Source of the DNA: Chloroflexota bacterium
GTDB taxonomy: Bacteria; Chloroflexota; Anaerolineae; Anaerolineales; Villigracilaceae
NCBI GenBank assembly: GCA_016234535.1
Contig: JACRBH010000175.1
Span: 1 to 57,618 of the forward strand
Direction of reading: 5' to 3'
DNA length: 57,618 bases
Shown here: piece after piece, positions 23,574 to 31,498 of the stretch
Layout: every line of letters begins with the position of its first letter
Position numbering within the stretch: position 1 is the first letter of the stretch
The notes under the pieces: generated by a model
Databases searched by the model: none
Told to the model about the DNA's origin: nothing
What the model saw: the letters and a program-made list of their open reading frames with translations, nothing else
Position numbers and translations under genes: made by a program

Positions 23574-24620
23574 TCATCTCATGCCGGAGATCGTGATCAG
23601 CCCGCTGCTGATGTTGATATTCATGATCTGTAACCCGGGGACTTGTTCAGTTATTTTTTCGGAAAGCAATTGATTGATCCATGAATCGGCTTGTGAAAGA
23701 AGAATATCCGGCATCGCCTGTCGACCGATTTGCAGTGACGTGATTTCGATACTTGGATTCCCCGCTTCGAGATTGATCTTTCCGGTAACCAGCGCGGAAG
23801 TTGAGTCCTTGCTGCCATCCACCATGCCCCAAATTTGGATCGTCCCATTTTGCAAATAAACCTGTATATCATGCAGGGGCAGATCGGAACTGTTCTGCAT
23901 TTCCATGGCAAGCCAGGAAGTGATCTGGTGTTCTGTAAGCGTAACCGTATTTAAAGAGCCGGGCTGCGGGAGCGCGCTCTCCAAAGTATTTTTTGCTTCC
24001 AAGCCTGCGTTTTTTGAAGGAATGATTGGAGCGCCGGGACGTTCGGGGGCGCCTTCCATTCCGTTTTCCGCATTGCTGACTGCAAGCCCGATCAACGCAT
24101 CCACGAGTGGCGCATACTGCGGATATTTCGCGCCAACCTCTGCGCGAGTCTGTGCGGCGACATTATCTCTCAGGTTTTGTGCATAGGGAATGGGCGTTGG
24201 CGGGATGATCAATTTTCCCACGCCGGATTCGGGGTTTTTCATCGCAACGACGAGGGTGGTTGTGCCAAACACCAATAACAAGGCCACGGCAGCGAAGGCT
24301 CCGCGCATTGCATTTTTAACAGGTTTGGATACCGGTCTCGGGCTATTGTGAATAATGCTGTGCAGGGGCAGGGTTTTATCGGGAGATTGAAGACGGATGA
24401 TTCCGATCTTCGCTTCGTTGTTGTTGGGGTTGATCTTTATGACGCGTTCATAACATTCGATCTTGCGCTCTTTTTCCTCCACCACACGCGCAAGTAACAT
24501 CCATGCGGATTCTTCGTTTGGATATTCAGTGAGAAGTTCTGACAAATACTTCTTTGCCAGTTCGCGGTTTCCGCGCTGGAAGGTGTAATCAGCTTGCTTA
24601 AGGAGTTCTTGTTTATTCAT
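23574..24620 (-). CDS. TPR-containing single-span membrane protein, unknown function
   Basis: The 348-residue product has two to three TPR units at the N-terminus (~1-85: ADYTFQRGNRELAKKYLSELL, ESAWMLLARVVEEKERKIECYERVIKINPNNNEA). One membrane segment follows (~105-130, AAVALLLVFGTTTLVVAM), then an extracytoplasmic C-terminal domain with an EHQITSWLAMEM segment and a beta-rich end. The TPR part should face the cytoplasm and the rest should be outside. It lies just downstream of clpC on the same strand, separated by a hairpin. I do not recognise the C-terminal domain. Confidence 0.7.
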   Translation of the reverse strand: MNKQELLKQADYTFQRGNRELAKKYLSELLTEYPNEESAWMLLARVVEEKERKIECYERVIKINPNNNEAKIGIIRLQSPDKTLPLHSIIHNSPRPVSKPVKNAMRGAFAAVALLLVFGTTTLVVAMKNPESGVGKLIIPPTPIPYAQNLRDNVAAQTRAEVGAKYPQYAPLVDALIGLAVSNAENGMEGAPERPGAPIIPSKNAGLEAKNTLESALPQPGSLNTVTLTEHQITSWLAMEMQNSSDLPLHDIQVYLQNGTIQIWGMVDGSKDSTSALVTGKINLEAGNPSIEITSLQIGRQAMPDILLSQADSWINQLLSEKITEQVPGLQIMNINISSGLITISGMR

Positions 24621-24624
24621 GGCT

Positions 24625-24660
24625 TAAACCCCTAAAAGTCTCAAAGACCTTTAGGGGTTA
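24625..24660 (-). terminator. Hairpin between clpC and the TPR gene
   Basis: Arms AACCCCTAAA and TTTAGGGGTT around a 14-base loop. T-rich sequence flanks it more strongly on the plus strand. It lies right after the clpC stop and just before the TPR gene start, so it may lower read-through. Confidence 0.55.
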
Positions 24661-24668
24661 CTATTTTT

Positions 24669-27161
24669 CTAAACACTTGGCTCTGGCAGTTTTTCTTCGG
24701 CCTTTGCTTTATCGAGAACAAGATCGCCGTCTTCGTTGACATCAACCTTGACCGAATCGCCGTCGACAAATTCACCGGCCAGCACACGGTCTGATAGCGG
24801 GTCTTCCACTTTCTGCTGGATGACACGGCGCAACGGACGGGCGCCAAATTCGGTATCGTATCCCTGCGTGGCAAGCAGTGAAAGCGCTTCTTCGGAAGCC
24901 GTGAGCGCAAGGCTGTGATCCTTGAGCCGCTCTGACACTTTTGCCAATTCAAGAGAAACGATCTTCTGAATATCTTCCTTGTTGAGCGAACGGAAGATGA
25001 CAACCGAATCCATGCGGTTGATGAACTCGGGGCGGAAGGCGCGCTTGAGAGATTCATTCAGCTTCTTGCGCATATCATCGTAGGAGAGTCGTTCTTCGGT
25101 GACCTCGTCGCGTTTCATTGCAAAGCCGAACGAAGTTTGATTCTTGATCATGTCCGCGCCGATGTTGGAAGTCATGACGATGATCGCATTGCGGAAATCC
25201 ACTTTGCGGCCTTTCGCGTCACTAAGGTGACCTTCCTCCATGATCTGCAGCAGCATGTTGTGTACTTCAGGGTGCGCCTTTTCGATCTCATCGAATACGA
25301 TAATCGAGTATGGTCTGCGGCGCAATGCCTCGGTAAGCTGACCCGCATCTTCATAGCCGACATATCCGGGAGGTGCGCCCACCAAACGGGCGGCGGTGTG
25401 ACGTTCCATGAACTCGGACATATCCAATTGAATGGCGGCGTCTTCGCTGCCGAACATGAACTTGGCGAGCGTCTTGGTCAACTCGGTCTTACCGACACCT
25501 GTGGGTCCAAGGAACATAAACGAACCGATCGGGCGCTTCGGGTCCTTCAAACCAGCGCGCGCGCGGCGGACTGCGCGTGAGATGGCAACAATCGCGTCTT
25601 CCTGGCCGATGATGGATTTGCGTAACTCATCTTCCATCTTGAGCAGGCGCTGCGATTCTGCTTCTGCAAGCTGCATGAGCGGAACACCCGTCCACATGGA
25701 GACGACTTCGGCAATATCTTCGGCGGTAACCACGGGGCTGTTCGCGCGATCCCAGCCTGTGCGCAGGCGTTCGATCTGCTGGCCGAGGTCTGTCTCACGC
25801 TCTTCCCATTCCTTGATGTCTTCCGAGTTGCCCTCTTCCTGCGCGAGGGTTCGATTCTGACGAGCGGCCCGCAACTGACCAAATAGATCCTTGGCGTGTT
25901 TCGCGGCGGGACTCTTATACATGCGCACGCGGGAGGATGATTCATCGATCAGGTCAATAGCCTTGTCTGGTAAAAATCTTTCAGTAACATAACGGGATGA
26001 TAAATGTGTTGCGGCTTCAAGCGCCTCGTCGGAGATCACCAAATGATGATGCTCTTCGTATGCGCTGCGAATGCCTTTGAGAATGGCAATGGTTTCCTCT
26101 TCAGAAGGTTCATCCACCTGAACAGGTTGGAAGCGGCGTTCGAGCGCGGCATCCGATTCGATATGTTTGCGATATTCATCCAATGTGGTCGCGCCGATGA
26201 CTTGCAATTCGCCGCGCGACAATGCGGGCTTGAGGATATTGGCCGCATCGACGGATGACCCTGCGGCTCCCGCCCCGACCAGCATATGGACCTCGTCAAT
26301 GAACAGGATCGAACCCGATAGTTTTAACTCATCAATGATCCGTTTGAGTCTTTCCTCGAACTGACCACGATACATGGTGCCGGCCACGAGCGAACCCACA
26401 TCCAATTGAAGCACGCGCTTGTTCATCAACGGAGCGGGGACATCGCCATCGATAATGCGTTGAGCGAGTCCTTCCACGATGGCGGTCTTGCCGACACCGG
26501 GCTCGCCAATGAGCGCGGGGTTGTTCTTTGTGCGGCGCGCCAAAATTTGAATGACGCGTTCAATTTCCATTTGACGCCCAATGACGGGGTCCAGTTTTTT
26601 CTCTTCGGCCTTCGATGTTAAATCGGTGGCGAGTTGATCTACGAGCGGGGTTTTGGGGGAGGATGCCGAGGCGCCGCCTTTGCCCGTTTGAGGGCCGGCA
26701 GGCGTCGGCGAGGAAGGTGATGCGGATTCATTCAAGACGCGGCGAGTCTGCCTGCGGATCTGATCCCCGGTAATGCCGAGTCTGCGCAGCACTTCCATCC
26801 CGGTTGATTCAACGCGGATCAGCCCAAGCAGGATGTGCTCGGTGCCGATGTAGTGATGCCCGAGGCGGCGGGCCTCGTCAATTGCATATTCGAGAACTTG
26901 TTGAGTTTCGGGGGCCAGTTCGATACGATTGGGGTCAAAGTTGGCCGCGGCGCCGGAAACGCGCTGGACCACTTCGCGCACACGTTCAGGTGTCATGCCG
27001 AGATCTCGTAATACGCGGCCGGCAACTCCGCCCTCTTCATCCATTAAACCAAGAATAAGATGTTCAGTTCCAATATTGTTTTGACGGGCGCGCTCTGCTT
27101 CCTGATGTGCGAGGCTGAGTACACGCCTTGCTCGTTGTGTAAATCGTTCCATTCCAGCCAT
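24669..27161 (-). CDS. clpC: ATP-dependent Clp protease ATP-binding subunit ClpC
   Basis: A class-I Hsp100 unfoldase that feeds proteins to ClpP. The 830-residue product has two N-terminal Clp_N repeats (~1-150), then a Ser/Pro-rich linker. AAA+ domain D1 has Walker A GEPGVGKT (~217-224). A short coiled middle domain (~400-470) is followed by D2 with Walker A GPTGVGKT (~550-557) and the LDMSEFMERH segment, and a C-terminal D2-small domain (LSDRVLAGEF). The short middle domain indicates ClpC rather than ClpB. AGGAG precedes the ATG, and TACAAT at 27191-27186 is a possible -10 box. No CtsR-type operator was seen. Confidence 0.95.
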   Translation of the reverse strand: MAGMERFTQRARRVLSLAHQEAERARQNNIGTEHLILGLMDEEGGVAGRVLRDLGMTPERVREVVQRVSGAAANFDPNRIELAPETQQVLEYAIDEARRLGHHYIGTEHILLGLIRVESTGMEVLRRLGITGDQIRRQTRRVLNESASPSSPTPAGPQTGKGGASASSPKTPLVDQLATDLTSKAEEKKLDPVIGRQMEIERVIQILARRTKNNPALIGEPGVGKTAIVEGLAQRIIDGDVPAPLMNKRVLQLDVGSLVAGTMYRGQFEERLKRIIDELKLSGSILFIDEVHMLVGAGAAGSSVDAANILKPALSRGELQVIGATTLDEYRKHIESDAALERRFQPVQVDEPSEEETIAILKGIRSAYEEHHHLVISDEALEAATHLSSRYVTERFLPDKAIDLIDESSSRVRMYKSPAAKHAKDLFGQLRAARQNRTLAQEEGNSEDIKEWEERETDLGQQIERLRTGWDRANSPVVTAEDIAEVVSMWTGVPLMQLAEAESQRLLKMEDELRKSIIGQEDAIVAISRAVRRARAGLKDPKRPIGSFMFLGPTGVGKTELTKTLAKFMFGSEDAAIQLDMSEFMERHTAARLVGAPPGYVGYEDAGQLTEALRRRPYSIIVFDEIEKAHPEVHNMLLQIMEEGHLSDAKGRKVDFRNAIIVMTSNIGADMIKNQTSFGFAMKRDEVTEERLSYDDMRKKLNESLKRAFRPEFINRMDSVVIFRSLNKEDIQKIVSLELAKVSERLKDHSLALTASEEALSLLATQGYDTEFGARPLRRVIQQKVEDPLSDRVLAGEFVDGDSVKVDVNEDGDLVLDKAKAEEKLPEPSV

Positions 27162-27238
27162 GATAATCTCCTATACTGTTGAGGCATTGTACCAAAAAGC
27201 CAAGAGACTCTGCGTTGGAAAAAGGTTAGAGTTTCTTA

Positions 27239-27272
27239 ACGGTTCTTTTTTTGAAGAAAAAACCGTAAAAAT
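27239..27272 (-). terminator. Hairpin terminator after the 27.3-27.9 kb membrane gene
   Basis: ACGGTT and AACCGT with A/T runs form a hairpin (AAAAAACCGT pairs with ACGGTT-C-TTTT) just after the stop of the minus-strand membrane gene. Confidence 0.55.
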
Positions 27273-27294
27273 TGAGTTTTTTTGAGCGAAAAGG

Positions 27295-27897
27295 TTACGG
27301 CCGATACGGCTCTTCCCGCACGATGTGACCGTAAACGATCTTCAAAAATAACGCGGGGATAAGCCACTCGAACCCGGGAACAGGCTGGATAAGGTAAAAA
27401 TTTGCCAGGATGGCGGTCATGATGATTCCCATGGCAGTGGCGCGTTGCAGGTAAAGCGGAATCCCCAGCACCAGCAGGGAGGATAAAACCAAAGCCAGAT
27501 ACCAGAGGATGCCATATCCATATTGCAAATTCAGCGAAAATAAAAGCCCGATCAATATCGGATGAACATGTAATAGCGTAAATACAAAATGATTTTTTGC
27601 CAGCCCGGTGAAGCCCGTCTCTTCGGGTTTGATGGGGGAATGATAATAACGTTTGCAACTGTTGAGGGAGTTCGCCGCCACGCCACCCAGCACATCCAGC
27701 GCAAGCAATACCGCAATGATATATTGCCACCACGCCCAGGGCAGGAATTGAGTCCATGCGTGCCAGATGACGATGCAAGTGCCGGTCACGCCGCCAACCC
27801 AGACGATGGCTTGTTCAGTGCGCGTTGCGCCTGTGCCGAAGAATCCATCCGGCTTGCCCGAGTAATTCCAATCAATGTTGATCAGTTGACTGTTCAT
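27295..27897 (-). CDS. Multi-span membrane protein, unknown function
   Basis: The 200-residue product has about five hydrophobic segments (TEQAIVWVGGVTGTCIVIWHAW; YIIAVLLALDVLGGVAAN; FVFTLLHVHPILIGLLFSL; ILWYLALVLSSLLVLGIP; TAMGIIMTAILANF). It also has a conserved-looking RYYHSP/KNHFVF/HVHPI set whose His residues could bind metal or haem. AGGAG lies 8 bases before the ATG. It is a single gene with its own hairpin after it. I do not recognise a family. Confidence 0.65.
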   Translation of the reverse strand: MNSQLINIDWNYSGKPDGFFGTGATRTEQAIVWVGGVTGTCIVIWHAWTQFLPWAWWQYIIAVLLALDVLGGVAANSLNSCKRYYHSPIKPEETGFTGLAKNHFVFTLLHVHPILIGLLFSLNLQYGYGILWYLALVLSSLLVLGIPLYLQRATAMGIIMTAILANFYLIQPVPGFEWLIPALFLKIVYGHIVREEPYRP

Positions 27898-27957
27898 GTG
27901 CGGCTCCTGAAGAATTATATGTTGGGATCCGGCAAGATCATATCATGTATGAAAGCA

Positions 27958-27987
27958 ACATCCCGCAGATTCTGAGTCTGCGGGATG
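27958..27987 (-). terminator. Hairpin terminator after the 49-residue gene
   Basis: Arms CATCCCGCAGA and TCTGCGGGATG around a 7-base loop, 20 bases after the stop of the small gene on the minus strand. The following T content is modest. Confidence 0.7.
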
Positions 27988-28006
27988 TGATGAAGACCAG
28001 TCCGCG

Positions 28007-28156
28007 TTATTTTTCGGGAGCGACAGGAGGGGGCGGAGTCTCTTTTGGCTTGTTGCTATTCTTCTTGATCTCTTTCTGGCGTTCCTTTTCGGCCTTCTTC
28101 TTTTTCTTTTCCAATTCTTTTTTGCGTTTCTCGTATTGATAATTTATTGCTGGCAT
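28007..28156 (-). CDS. 49-residue Lys/Glu-rich helical protein with a Pro tail
   Basis: A small gene supported by four signs: an AAGGA site 8 bases before the ATG, a clear stop, a hairpin right after it, and a strongly biased but sensible composition. The product starts MPAINYQYEKRKKELEKKKK and continues as a highly charged Lys/Glu/Arg single helix to about residue 35, followed by PPPPVAPEK. It has no membrane segment. I do not recognise a family; such proteins can bind RNA or ribosomes, but that is only a guess. The opposite-strand reading (Phe/Ser-rich) is a mirror artefact of the AAG/AAA codons. Confidence 0.6.
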   Translation of the reverse strand: MPAINYQYEKRKKELEKKKKKAEKERQKEIKKNSNKPKETPPPPVAPEK

Positions 28157-28263
28157 CGGTTTATCCTTCTGGAATTTAATTCCGTATTATGGGGAAACTT
28201 CACGAAATGTTATTTATCATTATAGCACCCATGCCGGCAGATAAAACGCGTGGATTCCTATTC

Positions 28264-28296
28264 GGTGTACTAAAAGTTTGTAGATAAGTTTGCTCC
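28264..28296. repeat. AAAAGTTTGTAGAT repeat (half copy, family J)
   Basis: The word TAAAAGTTTGTAGATAAG followed by TTTGCTCCCTT matches the left end of a larger composite hairpin at 48955-49063. Only the left end is present here, next to the RidA gene stop. Confidence 0.65.
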
Positions 28297-28300
28297 CTTC

Positions 28301-28696
28301 CTATTCTTTTGTAACAGCGGTCATATTCATGGTCAATAAAACTCCGGGCTTGGGGAGTTCATTCACTCCGATGACCGTCCGCGCCGGGCGATGATCGCCC
28401 ATTTTCTCGACATAAGCCCGGTTCATCTCGTCGAAATCGCTCATATTCTTGAGAAAGATATTGATATGCACTACATGATTCAAATCCGATTCCACGCTTT
28501 CGAGCATGACTCGAAAGGATTCCAGGATTTGCTTCGTTTGCGAGTACGCATCGCTTCCCGCAAGTTGACCTGTAGCCGGGTCCACGCCGGCGGTTCCGCC
28601 TACGCTGATAAATTGTCCGACCTGCGCGATGTGATTGTACGGCCCAATGGGAGTGGGGGTATTGGGCGGTGTTGAAGTTTCGACTACAGGTGACAT
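28301..28696 (-). CDS. RidA family (reactive enamine/imine deaminase-like) protein
   Basis: RidA proteins hydrolyse reactive 2-aminoacrylate-type enamines. The 131-residue product has the fold signatures IGPYNHIAQVGQFISVGGTAGVDP, then QTKQILESFRVMLES and HVVHINIFLKNMSDF, and the ARTVIGVNELPKPGVLLTMNMTAV end. It carries the Arg of the active site (PARTVIGVNELP). It has an N-terminal extension (MSPVVETSTPPNTPT) of about 10-15 residues compared with typical RidA. A GGAGA site precedes the ATG. No operon partner is evident. Confidence 0.88.
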   Translation of the reverse strand: MSPVVETSTPPNTPTPIGPYNHIAQVGQFISVGGTAGVDPATGQLAGSDAYSQTKQILESFRVMLESVESDLNHVVHINIFLKNMSDFDEMNRAYVEKMGDHRPARTVIGVNELPKPGVLLTMNMTAVTKE

Positions 28697-28740
28697 ATTC
28701 CTATCTCCAATTTTATTTGCTTGTCTCTTCCAAAAGTTTT

Positions 28741-28826
28741 TTTGCCGCAGAGGCCGCCGAGAAAAACAGAGTTTTAAAGGTTCTTCTCAAAAGACTCTGT
28801 GTGCTCTGTGGCTGGTACAACTACTT
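28741..28826. repeat. CACAGAG-type imperfect palindrome (copy 1)
   Basis: GCCGCAGAGGCCGCCGAG on the left and CTCTGTGTGCTCTGTGGC on the right pair imperfectly around an A/T-rich middle. Related elements lie at 37514-37588 and 52381-52487. Confidence 0.6.
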
Positions 28827-28837
28827 ATGCAAGAGAC

Positions 28838-29161
28838 CTACTTTTTCTTCTTCGCTGGAACGGGAAGTTCTTCGGCTGTGATCCTGATCAACTCGCTTAG
28901 CCATTGTCCATCTTCTAATTTCTTATCGGAAATCAAAAAGTTTGGTTTTGCGCCGGGATAGGGCGATGCTTCCACTACTTCCCCGATATAAGCCCTGCCG
29001 CGAGTTGTGGGCTTGACGAAGAGTTGGTCATCGCAAACCGAAGCGACCATTTTCCCTTCGCAATAAATTCCATACTCGCCAAACATCTTCTTATAAGAGA
29101 CTTCCCCCGCGCCCAACATTTGGCCGATAATAAAATCCACTGTAGTTTGACTTGATGACAT
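28838..29161 (-). CDS. TfoX N-terminal domain protein
   Basis: The 107-residue product matches the TfoX/Sxy N-terminal domain: GEVSYKKMFGEYGIYCEGKMVASVCDDQLFVKPT, ending with SELIRITAEELP and a Lys-rich tail. Family members include competence regulators in some proteobacteria, but stand-alone domains are widespread with unknown function. GGGAG precedes the ATG. It follows the HD-GYP gene by 18 bases and is probably co-transcribed with the signalling genes. A decayed copy of its 3' end seems to be fused to sdhB sequence at 33747-33842. Confidence 0.85.
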   Translation of the reverse strand: MSSSQTTVDFIIGQMLGAGEVSYKKMFGEYGIYCEGKMVASVCDDQLFVKPTTRGRAYIGEVVEASPYPGAKPNFLISDKKLEDGQWLSELIRITAEELPVPAKKKK

Positions 29162-29179
29162 TTTACGCTCCCTGGCTGA

Positions 29180-30679
29180 TTATAAGTCCAGCAGTAAGAA
29201 CGATTCAACAACTTGCGGATCAAATTGTTTTCCTGATTCAGCACGGATGTAATCCAATACTTTTTCCCTGGACCAGCTTTCGCGGTAGGGACGGTCTGAA
29301 CGCAGGGCATCCCATACATCCACTATGGTAAAGATGCGCGCTGTGAGCGGAATCTCCTCCCCTTTCAGTCCGCGCGGATAGCCTGTACCGTCCCATTTTT
29401 CATGATGACAATAGGGAATATCCAGCGCGGGCTTTAAATACTCAACGGAGGAAAGCATTTCATAGGCATAGGCTGGATGCTTGCGTATGATAGCCCGTTC
29501 CTCATCGGTGAGTGTGCCGGGTTTGAGCAGGATCGAGTCTGGCACGCCCAGTTTGCCAATATCGTGCAACAGCGCACCGCGGCGGATGTGGAGTTGCTCT
29601 TTATCGTCAAAGCCCATTAGAGCCGCCAGCCGTAGTGCCATATCGGTCACACGCTGGGTATGCCCCTCGGTCTCCCTGTCGCGCAAATCCATTGCCCGCG
29701 ACCAGCCTTCAATGGTCGCATTGTAGGCCTGAATAAGTTCGTCATTGGAGTGTTGCAGCCTGTCAAAAAGCTCGGCGTTGTGAATTGCAATGGCTGCCTG
29801 TCCAGCCAGAGCATTTAAAAAGTCAAGCCATTCCTGGTCGCGTTTCGAATAGGAACGGTGAAACACCTCCAGCACGCCGATCACTTTGCCCTTGATGATC
29901 AATGGCGCACCGTGGTAATTGACAAAGCCATCCTCCTTGAAGAATTCCGTGAGGAAATCATTGTCAGGGTTATTCATCGGGTTGGGAATTTTTACGATTC
30001 GCTGTTCAAGGGCAACCCGGCTGGCATATCCATCTTTCGATTTAATGTTTGCAGCTTTGGATAGATCAGTTCGAAACCCTTCGGTGGCCGTATATTGGAG
30101 CGTATTCGTGGAAAAGTTAACCAGTACTACCGCCGCCGCATCCACAGCCAAAAGCGACGTGGCCTTTGAGATCAGGGCCTTCAAACTCAACTGTGCCCCA
30201 AAAGCAGATGCAATCGTACGGTCAATATCCTGCAGAGCCGTCAGATAATTAACCTGTCGGCGTATCCTTTCCTCCGCCCGCCTGCGTTCCTCTTGAAGAT
30301 GTTTTCTTTCAAGCGCCGCGTGGATGGTTTGCGGCAGGCGCTGGATGTGACTGGGGGTTTTGATAACGTAATCCGCCGCGCCGCGCTTCATGGCTTCCAC
30401 CGCGATCTCTTCGGACCCCGTGCCTGTTACGATAACAACGGGCAGATTCGCGTCTTTGAGATGTACCGCTTCAAGCACCTGCAAACCCTCGAAGCCGAGG
30501 ATGTTGAAGTCGCTAAGGATGAGATCAAACTCTCCGTTGGCAAGAGCAGTTTCAAAGTCAGCGCGTGAAGCGGCTACTACAACTTCAAAGCCGCCGTTTT
30601 CCTTTTCCAGCGTGTCACAGACCAGTTCACGGTCCAGTGAAGAATCGTCCACATAAAGGATGCGAATGGAACTGCTCAT
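29180..30679 (-). CDS. Response regulator with GAF and HD-GYP domains
   Basis: The 499-residue product has an N-terminal receiver (phospho-acceptor Asp57 in LILSDFN), a coiled linker, a GAF domain (~150-315) and a C-terminal HD-GYP domain. The HD-GYP domain carries LLHDIGKLG (metal ligands) and HHEKWDGTGYPRGLKG. HD-GYP enzymes break down cyclic di-GMP, so this protein probably turns a kinase signal into a change in c-di-GMP. It overlaps the CheY-like gene by four bases (ATGA), so the two are translationally coupled. The receiver Asp and the HD-GYP motif are intact. Confidence 0.92.
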   Translation of the reverse strand: MSSSIRILYVDDSSLDRELVCDTLEKENGGFEVVVAASRADFETALANGEFDLILSDFNILGFEGLQVLEAVHLKDANLPVVIVTGTGSEEIAVEAMKRGAADYVIKTPSHIQRLPQTIHAALERKHLQEERRRAEERIRRQVNYLTALQDIDRTIASAFGAQLSLKALISKATSLLAVDAAAVVLVNFSTNTLQYTATEGFRTDLSKAANIKSKDGYASRVALEQRIVKIPNPMNNPDNDFLTEFFKEDGFVNYHGAPLIIKGKVIGVLEVFHRSYSKRDQEWLDFLNALAGQAAIAIHNAELFDRLQHSNDELIQAYNATIEGWSRAMDLRDRETEGHTQRVTDMALRLAALMGFDDKEQLHIRRGALLHDIGKLGVPDSILLKPGTLTDEERAIIRKHPAYAYEMLSSVEYLKPALDIPYCHHEKWDGTGYPRGLKGEEIPLTARIFTIVDVWDALRSDRPYRESWSREKVLDYIRAESGKQFDPQVVESFLLLDL

Positions 30680-31125
30680 AGGTCATTTCCCGGCGGGGCA
30701 ACATTGAGAGTGAGCCAGTAGCCTTCAATCTGGCGGACAACGCCCAGAAAACCATCAAAGGAGACCGGCTTGACAAGGTAACTATTTGCGCCAATGTCGT
30801 ATGAAAGCGCGCGGTCACCTTCTTCTTTCGAAGAGGTGAGGATCACAACCGGCAGGCGTTTGAGAATCGGCTCAGATTTGACCTGGCGTAATACCTCGAA
30901 CCCGTCTACGCGGGGGAGTTTCAGGTCCAACAAGACCAGGTTTGGCATGGGATAGGATTCGCGATCAGCGTATTTGCCGCGTCCGAAAAGATAATCCAAT
31001 GCTTCCTCGCCGTTTTTGGCGACTTGAATTGTATTCTTGAGCCGCGCTTCCTTGAAGGCATCCAGCGTCAATTCAATATCCATGCGGTTATCTTCGACAA
31101 GCAGAATATGGGCGTTTTTTTCCAT
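30676..31125 (-). CDS. CheY-like response regulator (Rcp1 type)
   Basis: A single receiver domain of 149 residues (ILLVEDNRMDIELTLDAF; Asp67 in VLLDLKLP; Lys in YLVKPVSFDGF). Such stand-alone regulators often serve phytochrome- or PAS-type kinases. It is coupled to the HD-GYP gene by a four-base overlap, and the sensor kinase at 31499-33559 lies upstream on the same strand, so it may accept phosphate from it and pass it on. The ribosome site is weak. Confidence 0.9.
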   Translation of the reverse strand: MEKNAHILLVEDNRMDIELTLDAFKEARLKNTIQVAKNGEEALDYLFGRGKYADRESYPMPNLVLLDLKLPRVDGFEVLRQVKSEPILKRLPVVILTSSKEEGDRALSYDIGANSYLVKPVSFDGFLGVVRQIEGYWLTLNVAPPGNDL

Positions 31126-31248
31126 GGGTTAGTTCTCTTGGTGGGTGAATTGTAGTAGGGTATAGGAGTTTCCACTTTTTGAGTTATTCATCATGAGCAT
31201 CATCTGATTGGGCGGATTTGATTTGTGTTGACTAACTCAGCTTATGCA

Positions 31249-31326
31249 TTGTCATGTTGAGCGAGGCGAAACATCTCTACGATTTTCTCAGAGACCCTTT
31301 CGCTGTCGCTCAGGGAATCATGCATG
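31249..31326. repeat. GTCATGTTGAGCG imperfect palindrome
   Basis: Left end GTCATGTTGAGCGAGGCG with AAACATCTC; right end GAGACCC TTTCGCT, then CGCTCAGGGAATCATGC. The two halves pair imperfectly. Dispersed repeat; no second copy in this window. Confidence 0.6.
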
Positions 31327-31345
31327 GGCACGGTAGGTGACTGAT

Positions 31346-31472
31346 TAACTCACCTTACGCAGTTTTCTTCGAGAAGCCTGTTTTTTTTGTTCGGACTGCG
31401 GACTTTAGTCCGCGTTTTCGGCAAGAAGCGGACTAAAGTCCGCAGTCCAACTTTTTTGCGTAAGGTGAGTAA
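31346..31472. repeat. Family B nested palindrome (ACTCACCTTACGC ends), copy 1
   Basis: Outer arms ACTCACCTTACGC and GCGTAAGGTGAGT enclose a different cargo: hairpins built from GCGGACTTTAGTCCGC and GCGGACTAAAGTCCGC, flanked by GGACTGCGG and CCGCAGTCC. The outer arms match copies 2 and 3 (38541-38653, 54921-55032), but the inside does not. Confidence 0.85.
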
Positions 31473-31498
31473 TTAAAAATCAAGCGCTGTTCCAGGCT

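Larger units (their letters stand above)
31126..31498. other. Intergenic region filled with palindromic repeats
   Basis: About 370 bases without a gene. It holds three different repeat elements: an imperfect GTCATGTTGAGCG / CGCTCAGGGAATCATGC element (31249-31326), the family B element (31346-31472), and within it the GCGGACTTTAGTCCGC hairpins. Only a weak promoter for the CheY-like gene can be expected here; none is clear. Confidence 0.7.

Noticed and set aside
27945..28139. A plus-strand frame rich in Phe and Ser
   Set aside because: It is the mirror of the Lys/Glu-rich codons of the small minus-strand gene (AAG read as CTT, AAA as TTT).
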